Positions 42,757-51,044 are shown, numbered from the stretch's first letter. The stretch is DNA of 64,000 nt from Flavobacterium cucumis (GCF_900148835.1 NZ_FRYK01000001.1:310001-374000), one strand, 5' to 3'. The notes: generated by a model not told the origin, from the sequence alone. Numbers and translations are program-made.

Positions 42757-43941
42757 ATGAACCCGTTATCGGACAGAATCAACAACTTAGCCGTTTCACA
42801 AACGTTAGCTATGGCGGCTTTGGCAAGAGAATTAAAAGCACAAGGAAAAGACATTATCAGCCTTAGTTTAGGAGAACCAGATTTCAATACTCCTGAATTC
42901 ATTAAAGAAGCTGCAAAAAAAGCTATCGACGAAAACTACAGTACGTACACTCCAGTAGAAGGTTACTTAGAATTGAAAGAGGCGATTTGCAAAAAATTCA
43001 AAAGAGATAATAATTTAGACTACAAACCATCACAAATTGTAGTTTCTACAGGAGCAAAACAATCGTTATACAACATTGCACAAGTAATGTTAAACGAAAG
43101 TGATGAAGTAATTCTTCCAGCTCCATATTGGGTTTCGTATTACGAAATCATCAAACTTTCTGGCGGAGTTCCGGTTGAAGTTCCTACTTCAGTTGAAAGC
43201 GATTTCAAAATTACACCTGAACAATTAGAAGCAGCCATCACACCAAAAACAAAAATGATGTGGTTCAGTTCGCCTTGTAATCCGAGTGGTTCGGTTTACA
43301 ATCGTGAAGAATTAACAGCTTTAGCAAAAGTTTTAGAAAAACATCCACACGTATATGTTGTTGCTGATGAAATCTACGAACATATCAACTTTTCAGGAAC
43401 ATTTTGCAGTATTGCTTCTATTCCTGGTATGTTAGAAAGAACAATTACTGTTAATGGAGTTGCAAAAGCATTCGCTATGACAGGTTGGAGAATTGGTTAC
43501 ATTGGAGCACCAGAGTTCATCGCAAAAGCGTGTACTAAAATTCAAGGACAAGTTACTTCAGGAGCAAATTCTATTGCACAAAGAGCAACGATTACTGCTG
43601 TTGAAGCAGATCCAAGTGTTTTAAACGAAATGGTTACTGCTTTTAAAAACAGAAGAGATTTAGTTGTTGGATTAGTAAAAGAAATCCCAGGATTCAAATT
43701 GAATGTTCCAGAAGGAGCGTTTTATGTTTTTCCTGATGTATCGTACTATTTTGGCAAAACTGTAAAAGGAACCGAAATCAAAAATGCAACTGATTTCTCA
43801 ATGTTCTTATTAGCCGAAGCTAACGTAGCTACTGTAACGGGTGACGCATTTGGAAATCCAAATTGTATTCGTTTCTCTTACGCAACAAGCGAAGCTTTAT
43901 TAACAGAAGCAATGAGAAGAATCAAAGAAGCGGTTTCTTAA
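42757..43941 (+). CDS. PLP-dependent aspartate aminotransferase family protein
   Basis: 394-residue class I aminotransferase. Motifs: ISLSLGEPDFNTPEFIKEAA, YTPVEGYLELKEAI, SSPCNPSGSVYNREE, VVADEIYEHINF, and NGVAKAFAMTGWRIGYIGAP with the PLP lysine in VAKAFAMTGWR. This is the Ib subgroup of aspartate aminotransferases, which may also use prephenate or other acids; aspC-like is the best guess. Independent transcription unit. Confidence 0.93.
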   Translation: MNPLSDRINNLAVSQTLAMAALARELKAQGKDIISLSLGEPDFNTPEFIKEAAKKAIDENYSTYTPVEGYLELKEAICKKFKRDNNLDYKPSQIVVSTGAKQSLYNIAQVMLNESDEVILPAPYWVSYYEIIKLSGGVPVEVPTSVESDFKITPEQLEAAITPKTKMMWFSSPCNPSGSVYNREELTALAKVLEKHPHVYVVADEIYEHINFSGTFCSIASIPGMLERTITVNGVAKAFAMTGWRIGYIGAPEFIAKACTKIQGQVTSGANSIAQRATITAVEADPSVLNEMVTAFKNRRDLVVGLVKEIPGFKLNVPEGAFYVFPDVSYYFGKTVKGTEIKNATDFSMFLLAEANVATVTGDAFGNPNCIRFSYATSEALLTEAMRRIKEAVS

Positions 43942-43960
43942 ATCACAAACAAATATATTA

Positions 43961-44003
43961 GCACGAATTGATTTATTAAATTAAACCAATTCGTGTTTTT
44001 TTA
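43961..44003 (+). terminator. terminator of the aminotransferase gene
   Basis: Long hairpin: CACGAATTG pairs with CAATTCGTG, with partly paired A/T-rich interior, followed by a run of seven T. Confidence 0.75.
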
Positions 44004-44108
44004 TGCTCTAAATTCAAAAAAAGCGAACTCGAATTAGAAATCTTGGATTTTTTATAAGAACTTTGCACACTTTTTTTCGGCAAATCCCGAAAGATTAAAG
44101 ATTTACAA

Positions 44109-44169
44109 ATGAAATCGCCACTAAAAAAGATTGCGTAAGCAATTACAAATTAAAAAAAAGCGATTTCAT
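44109..44169 (+). promoter_or_regulatory. structured 5' leader of the U32 gene
   Basis: ATGAAATCGC (44109-44118) is a perfect inverted repeat of GCGATTTCAT (44160-44169). Inside it ATTGC-GTAA-GCAAT (44130-44143) forms a hairpin with a GNRA-type loop, and a third hairpin TTTCGG / CCGAAA lies just upstream. The element ends 32 bases before the U32 ATG and is not followed by a T-run, so it is not a simple terminator. It is not a riboswitch class I recognise. It also contains a 9-codon open frame (MKSPLKKIA). Confidence 0.4.
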
Positions 44170-44201
44170 ATGTTACATCTGAAAAATTATAGTCAGAACA
44201 T

Positions 44202-46073
44202 ATGAAAAAGAAGATTGAAATTTTAGCACCTGCAAAAAACTTAGTACAAGGAATTGCTGCCATAAACAGTGGTGCCGATGCGGTTTATATTGGTGCTCCT
44301 TTATATGGTGCTCGTTCAAACGCTACCAATTCTGTAGAAGATATTGCTGAATTGGTAAAATATGCACACTTGTTTAATGCTCAGGTTTTTGTGGTTATCA
44401 ATACGATTTTATATGATAACGAATTAGAACCTTGTCGTCAATTGATTTGGAAATTATATGATATCGGCGTAGATGCTTTAATTATTCAAGACATGGCAAT
44501 TATGGAAATGGAGTTACCTCCTATCGTATTGCATGCCAGTACGCAAACCAACAATCGTGATGCCGATAAAATTAAATTCTTAGCGGATGCCGGAATCAAA
44601 CGTGTGGTTTTAGCACGTGAGTTAAACTTGCATCAAATTAAAGAAATAAGTGAAGCTTCTGATGTGGAATTAGAATTCTTCGTAACCGGTGCTTTGTGTG
44701 TTTCGTTCAGCGGAAATTGCTATATGAGTGTTGCCAATGGTGAACGTTCGGCAAACCGAGGTTCTTGTGCACAAAATTGTCGTTTACCTTATAATTTAAT
44801 TGATGGAAATGGCGATACTTTAATTAAAAATAGTCACTTACTTTCGATTAAAGATTTTGATGTTTCGAACCAAATTCCAAATTTAGTGGAAGCCGGAATC
44901 GTTTCGTTCAAAATTGAAGGTCGTTTGAAAGATATCGTTTATGTAAAAAATAACGTTTCGTATTTGCGTCAGAAATTAGATGCTTTCTTGAACGAAAACA
45001 GTGATAAATACACCAAAGCTTCTTCTGGAAAATGTACGTATTTATTTGATTCTTCATTAGATAGAACATTCAACCGTGGTTATACCGATTATTTTGTAAA
45101 CGAAAGACATCAAGCCATTGGTTCTTGGGAAAGTCCAAAATCAAAAGGACAATACATTGGAAAGCTGATTAAAACGGTTGGAAATGCCTACGAAATCGAA
45201 AACGGTGAATTATTAAATAATGGCGACGGATTGTGTTTCATCAACGAAAACAACGAAGCCGAAGGAATTTACGTAAACCGTGCCGAAAACGGATTTGTAT
45301 ATCCAAACGTATTGAAAGAAATCAAAGAAGGTACTTTCATTTACAGAAATAACGATGCTGCTTTTATTAAATTAGTAGAAAGAGAAGATAGTGCAGTTCG
45401 AAAAATCAGCACGACTTTACTATTAAAAGAAAACGAAAATGGTTTCGAATTAATTGCAACTGACGAAGATGGGAATGTAAGCGTTGTAAATTTGGTTCAC
45501 CCAAAAGAACAAACAAAAAACAACGAATCTTTAGCTGAAAATTTCAAAATCAACTTAGCAAAAACAGGTTTTACACCATATACAGCTGATGAAATTACGA
45601 TTGAATTTTCTGGAAATTGGTTTTTACCTATTTCAAAAATAAATGAAATGCGAAGAACGGTTTACGAACAATTATCGGAAATTCGTTTAAAAAATTATGT
45701 TCGAAAAGAACATCAATTGGAAAAAACATCACATCCTTATCCAGAAACGAAATTGGATTTTATGTACAATGTTGCCAACAAAACCGCTCGTAAATTCTAC
45801 GAACGTCATGGTGTAACCGAAATTGAAAAAGCATTCGAATTACAATGGGATCCAGGAAAATCTCGTGTAATGACAACCAAATATTGCATCAAATATGAAC
45901 TAGAGCGTTGTCCAAAATACCATCGTGAAAATATGGATAAAAAACTAAAAGAACCTTTAGTTTTAAAACAAGGCGAATTAGAATACAAATTAAAATTCAA
46001 TTGTAAACCTTGCGAAATGGAAATTTGGGAAAAAGATGCCGAATTCGAAATAGAAGAAGATCATTTTCATTAA
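44202..46073 (+). CDS. U32 peptidase family RNA hydroxylation protein (TrhP/RlhA-like)
   Basis: 623-residue protein of the U32 family. Despite the peptidase name, characterised members act in prephenate-dependent hydroxylation of tRNA U34 or 23S rRNA C2501. Opening KIEILAPAKNLVQGIAAINS and GADAVYIGAP, then VVINTILYDNEL, LHASTQTNN, and the Cys cluster in CVSFSGNCYMS and NRGSCAQNCRLPY, with more Cys at the C-terminus (CIKYELERCPKY, FNCKPCEMEIW) that could bind an iron-sulfur cluster. The length with C-terminal extension resembles RlhA more than TrhP. Single gene with a structured leader. Confidence 0.88.
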   Translation: MKKKIEILAPAKNLVQGIAAINSGADAVYIGAPLYGARSNATNSVEDIAELVKYAHLFNAQVFVVINTILYDNELEPCRQLIWKLYDIGVDALIIQDMAIMEMELPPIVLHASTQTNNRDADKIKFLADAGIKRVVLARELNLHQIKEISEASDVELEFFVTGALCVSFSGNCYMSVANGERSANRGSCAQNCRLPYNLIDGNGDTLIKNSHLLSIKDFDVSNQIPNLVEAGIVSFKIEGRLKDIVYVKNNVSYLRQKLDAFLNENSDKYTKASSGKCTYLFDSSLDRTFNRGYTDYFVNERHQAIGSWESPKSKGQYIGKLIKTVGNAYEIENGELLNNGDGLCFINENNEAEGIYVNRAENGFVYPNVLKEIKEGTFIYRNNDAAFIKLVEREDSAVRKISTTLLLKENENGFELIATDEDGNVSVVNLVHPKEQTKNNESLAENFKINLAKTGFTPYTADEITIEFSGNWFLPISKINEMRRTVYEQLSEIRLKNYVRKEHQLEKTSHPYPETKLDFMYNVANKTARKFYERHGVTEIEKAFELQWDPGKSRVMTTKYCIKYELERCPKYHRENMDKKLKEPLVLKQGELEYKLKFNCKPCEMEIWEKDAEFEIEEDHFH

Positions 46074-46077
46074 GAAA

Positions 46078-46106
46078 CAAACCGATGTATTGTACATCGG
46101 TTTTTT
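46078..46106 (+). terminator. terminator of the U32 gene
   Basis: Perfect stem ACCGATGTA / TACATCGGT with loop TTG and a T-run (TTTTTTC). Confidence 0.85.
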
Positions 46107-46132
46107 CTTTCTATAATGCCAAAATTAAATTG

Positions 46133-46140
46133 TATTTTTG
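46133..46140 (+). promoter_or_regulatory. -7 element TATTTTTG of the Crp/Fnr gene
   Basis: TATTTTTG ends only 5 bases before the ATG at 46146. Transcription would then begin at or next to the start codon, or the box is fortuitous and translation begins at the ATG at 46116. Confidence 0.4.
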
Positions 46141-46145
46141 GAGTA

Positions 46146-46721
46146 ATGCAATCTATTCTAGAAAATATCGCCAAACATGTTGTCTTGACTTCGGAAGAGC
46201 AAGCATTATTTTTGTCTAAAACTGAAACCAAGCAATTCAAAGCCAAAACTATTTTATTGAGTGCCGGGGAAATTGCGACGTGTACGTATTTTGTAAATTC
46301 AGGAATTTTAAGAAGCTTCAATATTAATGACAATATCATTGAACATGTATTGCATTTTGCTTGTGAAGGTTGGTGGATTGGCGATATGTACAGCTATATT
46401 TCAAGAAAACCGGGTAACTTATTTATAGAAGTATTGGAAGAAGCTGAAGTAGTAATCATTACCAAAGAAAACCATCAAAAGCTTTATCAAGAAATTCCAA
46501 AATTAGAACGCTTTTTCAGAATTTTGGCTGAAAATTCATTAGTGTCACATCAAGAACGCTTAATGGACAATTTGAGTATTACAGCTGAAGAACGCTTTGA
46601 AAAATTTTGTTCCAAATACCCTACTTTAATTCAAAGAGTGCCTCAAAAACATATTGCTTCTTTTATCGGTGTAACACCTGAGTTTTTTAGTAAGATGAAA
46701 GCTAGATTACTCAAAAAATAA
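46146..46721 (+). CDS. Crp/Fnr family transcriptional regulator
   Basis: 191-residue regulator. N-terminal cyclic-nucleotide-binding-like beta roll (KTILLSAGEIATCTYFVNSG, then ILRSFNINDN), a dimerisation helix, and a C-terminal winged helix with QKHIASFIGVTPEFFSKMKA as the recognition region. No Fnr-type N-terminal cysteine cluster is present. An in-frame ATG 30 bases upstream (46116) would add MPKLNCIFGV, which lies before the -7 element. Its likely targets are the two genes or operons that follow, both of which have the same 16-bp palindrome. The signal it senses is not visible; redox or electrophile stress is inferred from the target genes. Confidence 0.93.
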   Translation: MQSILENIAKHVVLTSEEQALFLSKTETKQFKAKTILLSAGEIATCTYFVNSGILRSFNINDNIIEHVLHFACEGWWIGDMYSYISRKPGNLFIEVLEEAEVVIITKENHQKLYQEIPKLERFFRILAENSLVSHQERLMDNLSITAEERFEKFCSKYPTLIQRVPQKHIASFIGVTPEFFSKMKARLLKK

Positions 46722-46724
46722 TTT

Positions 46725-46740
46725 CTTAACCTAGGTTAAG
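46725..46740. promoter_or_regulatory. Crp/Fnr-type operator upstream of the pirin operon
   Basis: Perfect 16-bp palindrome CTTAACCTAGGTTAAG. Exactly 22 bases separate it from TAAATTTG (46763). The same arrangement recurs at 48578. The centre falls near -42 relative to a start site a few bases after the -7 box, as in class-II Crp/Fnr activation. Confidence 0.75.
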
Positions 46741-46762
46741 TGCTCTACCCTATTCATAGTTG

Positions 46763-46770
46763 TAAATTTG
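46763..46770 (+). promoter_or_regulatory. -7 element TAAATTTG of the pirin operon
   Basis: Part of the string TTGTAAATTTGTA, which is also found before yceI. No separate -33 TTG at normal spacing, consistent with an activator-dependent promoter. Confidence 0.65.
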
Positions 46771-46798
46771 TATCATAATAATTACTAAATTTATACAT

Positions 46799-47512
46799 AT
46801 GAAAACGATAGTACATAAAGCAAATGAAAGAGGTCATGCTAATCATGGTTGGTTAAATGCGTATCACAGTTTTAGTTTTGCCAATTGGTATAATCCCGAA
46901 AAAATTCAGTTTGGAATGCTTCGTGTTTTGAATGATGATACAATTGCTGGTGGTATGGGTTTTGGAACACATCCACATGACAATATGGAAATCATTACTA
47001 TTCCTCTTGAAGGAGATTTGGCTCACAAAGACAGTATGGGAAATGGTACAACAATTAAAAGTGGCGACATACAAGTAATGAGTGCTGGAACGGGAATTCA
47101 ACACAGCGAATTCAATCCTAATCCAGATCAACACACAAAATTATTTCAAATTTGGTTGTTTCCTAAATATCACAATGTAACTCCGCGTTACCAACAAATT
47201 ACTTTAGACAAGTCATTAGAAAAAAACGATTTTGCTCAGATTTTATCACCAAATCCTGATGATGCGGGTGTTTGGATTCATCAAGACGCATGGTTTTATT
47301 TGAGTAATTTTGACACTGATTTTTCTAAAAAACTTTCACTTAAGAAAGAAGGAAATGGTTTCTACATTATGAATATTGAGGGAGAGATCGAGATAAATGG
47401 TCAAAAATTAGAAAAAAGAGATGCGATTGGAATTTGGGAAACGAATGAAATCCAAGTCAAAGCAAATTCAAATGCAAAGTTTTTATTAATGGAAATCCCA
47501 ATGGAACAGTAA
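46799..47512 (+). CDS. pirin family protein
   Basis: 237-residue bicupin of the pirin family. Signatures: WYNPEKIQFGMLRVLNDDTI, GGMGFGTHPHDNMEIITIPL (metal His residues), GDIQVMSAGTGIQHSEFNPN, and QIWLFPKYHNVTPRYQQ. Some relatives (YhhW) show quercetinase activity; in bacteria pirins are linked to redox and electrophile responses. First gene of an operon with an acetyltransferase, a small membrane protein and an FMN reductase, driven from the palindrome-containing promoter. Confidence 0.95.
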   Translation: MKTIVHKANERGHANHGWLNAYHSFSFANWYNPEKIQFGMLRVLNDDTIAGGMGFGTHPHDNMEIITIPLEGDLAHKDSMGNGTTIKSGDIQVMSAGTGIQHSEFNPNPDQHTKLFQIWLFPKYHNVTPRYQQITLDKSLEKNDFAQILSPNPDDAGVWIHQDAWFYLSNFDTDFSKKLSLKKEGNGFYIMNIEGEIEINGQKLEKRDAIGIWETNEIQVKANSNAKFLLMEIPMEQ

Positions 47513-47544
47513 TTAGTGAGCAGTCGCAGTAAAAAAATTAAATA

Positions 47545-47826
47545 ATGAGTGAAGTACAAATTAGAATAAACGACAACAAAGGTGCTTTTTACATTGAAGT
47601 AGAAGGTAAAAAGGAAGCTATGATGACTTTTGTTTTTGCAGACGAAGACAAAATCATCATTGATCACACCGAAGTAAATCCTGGAAATGAAGGAAAGGGT
47701 TTTGGTAAAAAAATGTTAACTAAAGCCGTTGAATTTGCCAGAGATAAAAGAATCAAAATAGTGCCTTTATGTACTTTTGCGAAAAGTGTTTTTAACAAAA
47801 CTCCTGAATTTAGAGACGTTTTATAA
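47545..47826 (+). CDS. small GNAT-like N-acetyltransferase (YjdJ type)
   Basis: 93-residue minimal acetyltransferase fold (Gcn5-related, PF14542 type). Strand-rich opening GAFYIEVEGKKEAMMTFVF, acetyl-CoA loop VNPGNEGKGFGKKMLTKAVE, and the C-terminal KIVPLCTFAKSVFNKTPEFR, the family's conserved CPF-like site, here LCTFAK. Acceptor unknown. Lies 32 bases after the pirin gene; its stop overlaps the next start by one base. Confidence 0.92.
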   Translation: MSEVQIRINDNKGAFYIEVEGKKEAMMTFVFADEDKIIIDHTEVNPGNEGKGFGKKMLTKAVEFARDKRIKIVPLCTFAKSVFNKTPEFRDVL

Positions 47827-48038
47827 TGAAACAACCACCCAAATGGAAGTTTGCTATTCTAGTTTGGATAGCTATATATCCTTCAATTACTTTTTTAACT
47901 TTTTTGATAGGTGATTCTATTCAAAATTTACCTTTACCCATAAAAACATTAATCATGACTGGAATATTAGTTCCATTAATGATTTTTGTTCTTTTGCCAT
48001 TATTACGTGGCATTATGGGCAATTGGTTAAACAAATAA
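47826..48038 (+). CDS. small two-helix membrane protein
   Basis: 70-residue protein with two predicted membrane helices (FAILVWIAIYPSITFLTFLI and IMTGILVPLMIFVLLPLL). No motif is recognised. It is probably real because its ATG overlaps the stop of the acetyltransferase gene (TAATG) and the FMN reductase gene follows after 6 bases. Function unknown. Confidence 0.78.
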   Translation: MKQPPKWKFAILVWIAIYPSITFLTFLIGDSIQNLPLPIKTLIMTGILVPLMIFVLLPLLRGIMGNWLNK

Positions 48039-48044
48039 ACTTTT

Positions 48045-48569
48045 ATGAAAAAAATTATAGCATTTGGAGCTTCATCTAGTGAAACTTCAATAAATAAACA
48101 ATTGGCTACTTATGCCGCAAATCAATTTGAAAATACTACAATTGAAATCTTAGATTTAAATGATTATGAGATGCCTATTTTTTCAATTGACAAAGAGAAA
48201 AATGGTATTCCACAGTTAGCACATGACTTTTACAATAAAATAGGAACTGCTGATTTAATAATCATTTCATTAGCAGAACATAATGGTGTTTATTCAACAG
48301 CATTTAAGAATATTTTTGATTGGACTTCAAGAGTTAATATGAAAGTATTCCAAGACAAACCGATGTTTTTATTAGCCACCTCTCCAGGTACACGTGGTGG
48401 TAGTACTGTATTAGAAATTGCAAAAAATAGATTCCCATTCCAAGGAGGTATTGTTAAGGGAAGTTTTTCACTGCCAAGTTTCGGAGAGAATTTTGATGCT
48501 GAAAAAGGGATCATTAACGAAGAATTAAAAAATGAATTTTTAAAAATTGTGGCATCCATTCAAATGTAA
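48045..48569 (+). CDS. NADPH-dependent FMN reductase family protein
   Basis: 174-residue flavodoxin-fold oxidoreductase. FMN phosphate loop AFGASSSETSINKQLA, the SLAEHNGVYSTAFKNIFDW motif and LLATSPGTRGGSTVLE are typical of the family (related to quinone and azo reductases). Last gene of the pirin operon. The YceI operator begins 9 bases after its stop, so no terminator hairpin is apparent between them. Confidence 0.94.
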   Translation: MKKIIAFGASSSETSINKQLATYAANQFENTTIEILDLNDYEMPIFSIDKEKNGIPQLAHDFYNKIGTADLIIISLAEHNGVYSTAFKNIFDWTSRVNMKVFQDKPMFLLATSPGTRGGSTVLEIAKNRFPFQGGIVKGSFSLPSFGENFDAEKGIINEELKNEFLKIVASIQM

Positions 48570-48577
48570 CAGTATTT

Positions 48578-48593
48578 CTTAATCTAGATTAAG
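48578..48593. promoter_or_regulatory. Crp/Fnr-type operator upstream of yceI
   Basis: Perfect 16-bp palindrome CTTAATCTAGATTAAG, identical to the site at 46725 except for the symmetric C/T-G/A change in the centre. It is flanked by the same TTT on the left and TG on the right, and again sits exactly 22 bases before TAAATTTG. Confidence 0.75.
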
Positions 48594-48615
48594 TGACAGG
48601 TTAACTATCTGATTG

Positions 48616-48623
48616 TAAATTTG
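48616..48623 (+). promoter_or_regulatory. -7 element TAAATTTG of yceI
   Basis: Same TTGTAAATTTGTA context as at 46763; ends 30 bases before the ATG. Confidence 0.65.
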
Positions 48624-48653
48624 TAATGTTATTAAAATTTAAAAATAAATACT

Positions 48654-49184
48654 ATGGCAACTACAAAATGGGCAATTGACCCAACACACTCAGAAATTGG
48701 ATTTAAAGTAAAACACATGATGTTTACAAATGTTTCAGGAAAATTTGATCAATATGTTGGAAGTATTGAAACAGAAGAGAATGATTTTACAACAGCTAAA
48801 ATAGCTTTTTCAGCTGCTATTGATTCTATAGATACCAGAAATTCAGATAGAGATAATCACTTAAAAAGTGCTGATTTTTTTGATGCTGAAAATCATCCAA
48901 AACTAACTTTTACAGGAAAATCATTCTCAAAGATTAACGAAAACAACTATGAATTAGTTGGTGATTTAAACATTAAAGATATCACAAAAGAAGTAAAACT
49001 TCCAGTAGAATTCAGTGGTTTGATGCAAGATCCATGGGGAAATACTAAAGTAGGATTAAACATTGAAGGCAAAATCAACAGAAAAGATTGGGGATTAAAC
49101 TGGAATTCTGCATTGGAAACAGGTGGTGTTTTAGTAGGCGAAGAAGTAAAATTAGTTATTGATTTACAATTAGTTAAATCATAA
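48654..49184 (+). CDS. YceI family protein
   Basis: 176-residue lipocalin-like beta-barrel of the YceI family, thought to bind isoprenoid or amide ligands. Family phrases: KWAIDPTHSEIGFKVKHMMF, VSGKFDQYVGSIE, SIDTRNSDRDNHLKSADFFD, NHPKLTFTGKSF and LNIKDITKEVKLPVEFSG. No signal peptide, so cytoplasmic here, unlike E. coli YceI. It has its own promoter with the same operator as the pirin operon. Confidence 0.95.
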   Translation: MATTKWAIDPTHSEIGFKVKHMMFTNVSGKFDQYVGSIETEENDFTTAKIAFSAAIDSIDTRNSDRDNHLKSADFFDAENHPKLTFTGKSFSKINENNYELVGDLNIKDITKEVKLPVEFSGLMQDPWGNTKVGLNIEGKINRKDWGLNWNSALETGGVLVGEEVKLVIDLQLVKS

Positions 49185-49205
49185 TTTATCATAAAACATA
49201 ATTAC

Positions 49206-49240
49206 AACCTTACAGATTTTTACAATTTGTAAGGTTTTTT
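49206..49240 (+). terminator. terminator of yceI
   Basis: Stem AACCTTACA / TGTAAGGTT with a 13-base loop, followed by a T-run. Confidence 0.8.
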
Positions 49241-49255
49241 TATTTGTAAAAAGTT

Positions 49256-49263
49256 TACTTTTG
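49256..49263 (+). promoter_or_regulatory. -7 element TACTTTTG of fabD
   Basis: TACTTTTG matches TAnnTTTG, 43 bases before the fabD ATG. Confidence 0.5.
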
Positions 49264-49306
49264 CCTCTCAAGAAAAACTTGAAACTTTAAACTCGAAATA
49301 AAATAT

Positions 49307-50176
49307 ATGAAAGCATACGTATTTCCAGGTCAAGGGGCTCAATTCTCAGGAATGGGTAAAGATTTATATGAAAACTCACCTTTAGCAAAAGAATTATTTG
49401 AAAAAGCGAATGATATTTTAGGTTTTAGAATTACCGATATCATGTTCGAAGGAACTGCTGAAGAATTGAAAGAAACAAAAGTAACCCAACCAGCGGTCTT
49501 TTTACACTCTGTAATTTTAGCCAAAGTTTTAGATATAAAACCAGATATGGTTGCAGGACACTCATTAGGAGAATTTTCTGCTTTAGTAGTAAATGGTACT
49601 TTATCTTTTGAAGACGGATTAAAATTAGTTTCACAAAGAGCTATGGCTATGCAAAAAGCATGTGAAATTACTCCTTCAACCATGGCTGCCGTATTAAACT
49701 TAGACGACAAAATTGTGGAAGACATTTGCGCTTCTATTGATGGAGTTGTTGTTGCTGCCAATTACAACTGTCCAGGTCAATTAGTAATTTCAGGAGAATA
49801 CAAAGCAGTGGAATTAGCTTGTGAAAAAATGAAAGAAGCAGGTGCAAAACGCGCCTTAATTTTACCTGTGGGAGGTGCATTCCACTCTCCTATGATGGAA
49901 CCAGCAAGAGAAGAATTAGCAGCGGCAATTGAATCAACTACCTTTACTACACCAACTTGTCCAGTCTATCAAAACGTTACTGCAAATGCCGTTTCTGATG
50001 CTACAGAAATAAAGAAAAACTTGATTTCACAATTAACGGGTGCTGTAAAATGGACACAATCTGTACAACAAATGATTGCAGATGGAGCAACTAGTTTCAC
50101 AGAAGTAGGTCCGGGTAAAGTATTGGTTGGATTGGTTGGAAAAATCAATAAAGATGTAGTAACTATTTCAGCTTAA
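49307..50176 (+). CDS. fabD: malonyl-CoA:ACP transacylase
   Basis: Transfers malonyl from CoA to acyl carrier protein to start fatty-acid elongation; cytoplasmic. 289 residues. FPGQGAQFSGMGKDLYENSP at the N-terminus, nucleophile elbow GHSLGEFSAL (Ser86), the Arg in QRAMAMQ, and AFHSPMM (catalytic His). Monocistronic between two terminators; the usual fab neighbours are not adjacent. Confidence 0.96.
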   Translation: MKAYVFPGQGAQFSGMGKDLYENSPLAKELFEKANDILGFRITDIMFEGTAEELKETKVTQPAVFLHSVILAKVLDIKPDMVAGHSLGEFSALVVNGTLSFEDGLKLVSQRAMAMQKACEITPSTMAAVLNLDDKIVEDICASIDGVVVAANYNCPGQLVISGEYKAVELACEKMKEAGAKRALILPVGGAFHSPMMEPAREELAAAIESTTFTTPTCPVYQNVTANAVSDATEIKKNLISQLTGAVKWTQSVQQMIADGATSFTEVGPGKVLVGLVGKINKDVVTISA

Positions 50177-50193
50177 AAACATAAAATCTTGTG

Positions 50194-50225
50194 AAACTCC
50201 GATATTTCTATCGGAGTTTTTTTTT
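50194..50225 (+). terminator. terminator of fabD
   Basis: Perfect stem AAACTCCGAT / ATCGGAGTTT with a 6-base loop, followed by a T-run. Confidence 0.9.
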
Positions 50226-50228
50226 GGC

Positions 50229-50236
50229 TATATTTG
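50229..50236 (+). promoter_or_regulatory. -7 element TATATTTG of the HipA-like operon
   Basis: TATATTTG lies directly after the fabD terminator and 19 bases before the ATG at 50256. Confidence 0.55.
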
Positions 50237-50255
50237 TAAAAAGAATGCTGTATTT

Positions 50256-51044
50256 ATGAATTTAGATTTACGAACGGTAAACGTTACAAGATACATTACA
50301 CCCTTACGGGAAGGTGGTTCATTACCAGCATTAGTTGAAGCCGACGATGATTTTAAATATGTTTTGAAATTTCGAGGTGCGGGTCATGGTGTAAAAGCGC
50401 TAATTGCAGAATTTTTAGGAGGTCAAATCGCAAGATTTTTAGGATTACCTGTTCCGGAATTAGTATTTGCTAACTTAGATGAAGCTTTTGGAAGAACGGA
50501 AGGCGATGAGGAAATTCAAGATTTATTAAAGTTTAGTCAAGGCTTAAATTTAGGACTGCATTTTTTATCTGGTGCCTTAACTTATGATGCGGCTGCAAAC
50601 GATTGTGAGGCAACTTTAGCTTCAAAAATTGTTTGGTTGGATGCTTTTATCATTAATGTAGACAGAACTTTTAAAAACACTAATTTATTACTATGGAAAA
50701 AAGAACTTTGGTTAATTGACCACGGCGCTTCTTTCTATTTTCATCATTCTTGGATCAATTGGCAAGCTACTGCTAAAACTCCTTTTGCATTAATTAAAGA
50801 CCATGTTTTATTGCCAAAAGCTTCAAAACTAGAAGAAGTGCATCAGGAATTTACTTCCAAATTAAACGATACTTTATTGCGAGAAATTGTAAATCAAATT
50901 CCAGAAGATTGGTTGCTTTGGGAAGGTGATGTTGGCTCTCCTTCGGAAATTAAGGAAGTTTATTTCCAATTTTTATCGTTACGTTTAAAACATGCCGAAT
51001 TATTTTTAAAACAAGCGCAAGATGCACGAAAAACAATTATATGA
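50256..51044 (+). CDS. HipA-like kinase (HipA_2 type)
   Basis: 262-residue protein resembling the catalytic part of HipA kinases, without the N-terminal HipA regulatory domain. KYVLKFRGAGHGVKALIAEF gives the nucleotide lysine (Lys38). The catalytic loop is LDAFIINVDRTFKNTNLLLW (Asp136, Asn141/143), and the metal-binding motif is LIDHGASFYF (Asp155, in place of DFG). Target unknown; classical HipA phosphorylates glutamyl-tRNA synthetase, but no HipB-like antitoxin gene lies next to it. It overlaps the DUF3037 gene by 23 bases, so translation is coupled. Confidence 0.85.
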   Translation: MNLDLRTVNVTRYITPLREGGSLPALVEADDDFKYVLKFRGAGHGVKALIAEFLGGQIARFLGLPVPELVFANLDEAFGRTEGDEEIQDLLKFSQGLNLGLHFLSGALTYDAAANDCEATLASKIVWLDAFIINVDRTFKNTNLLLWKKELWLIDHGASFYFHHSWINWQATAKTPFALIKDHVLLPKASKLEEVHQEFTSKLNDTLLREIVNQIPEDWLLWEGDVGSPSEIKEVYFQFLSLRLKHAELFLKQAQDARKTII

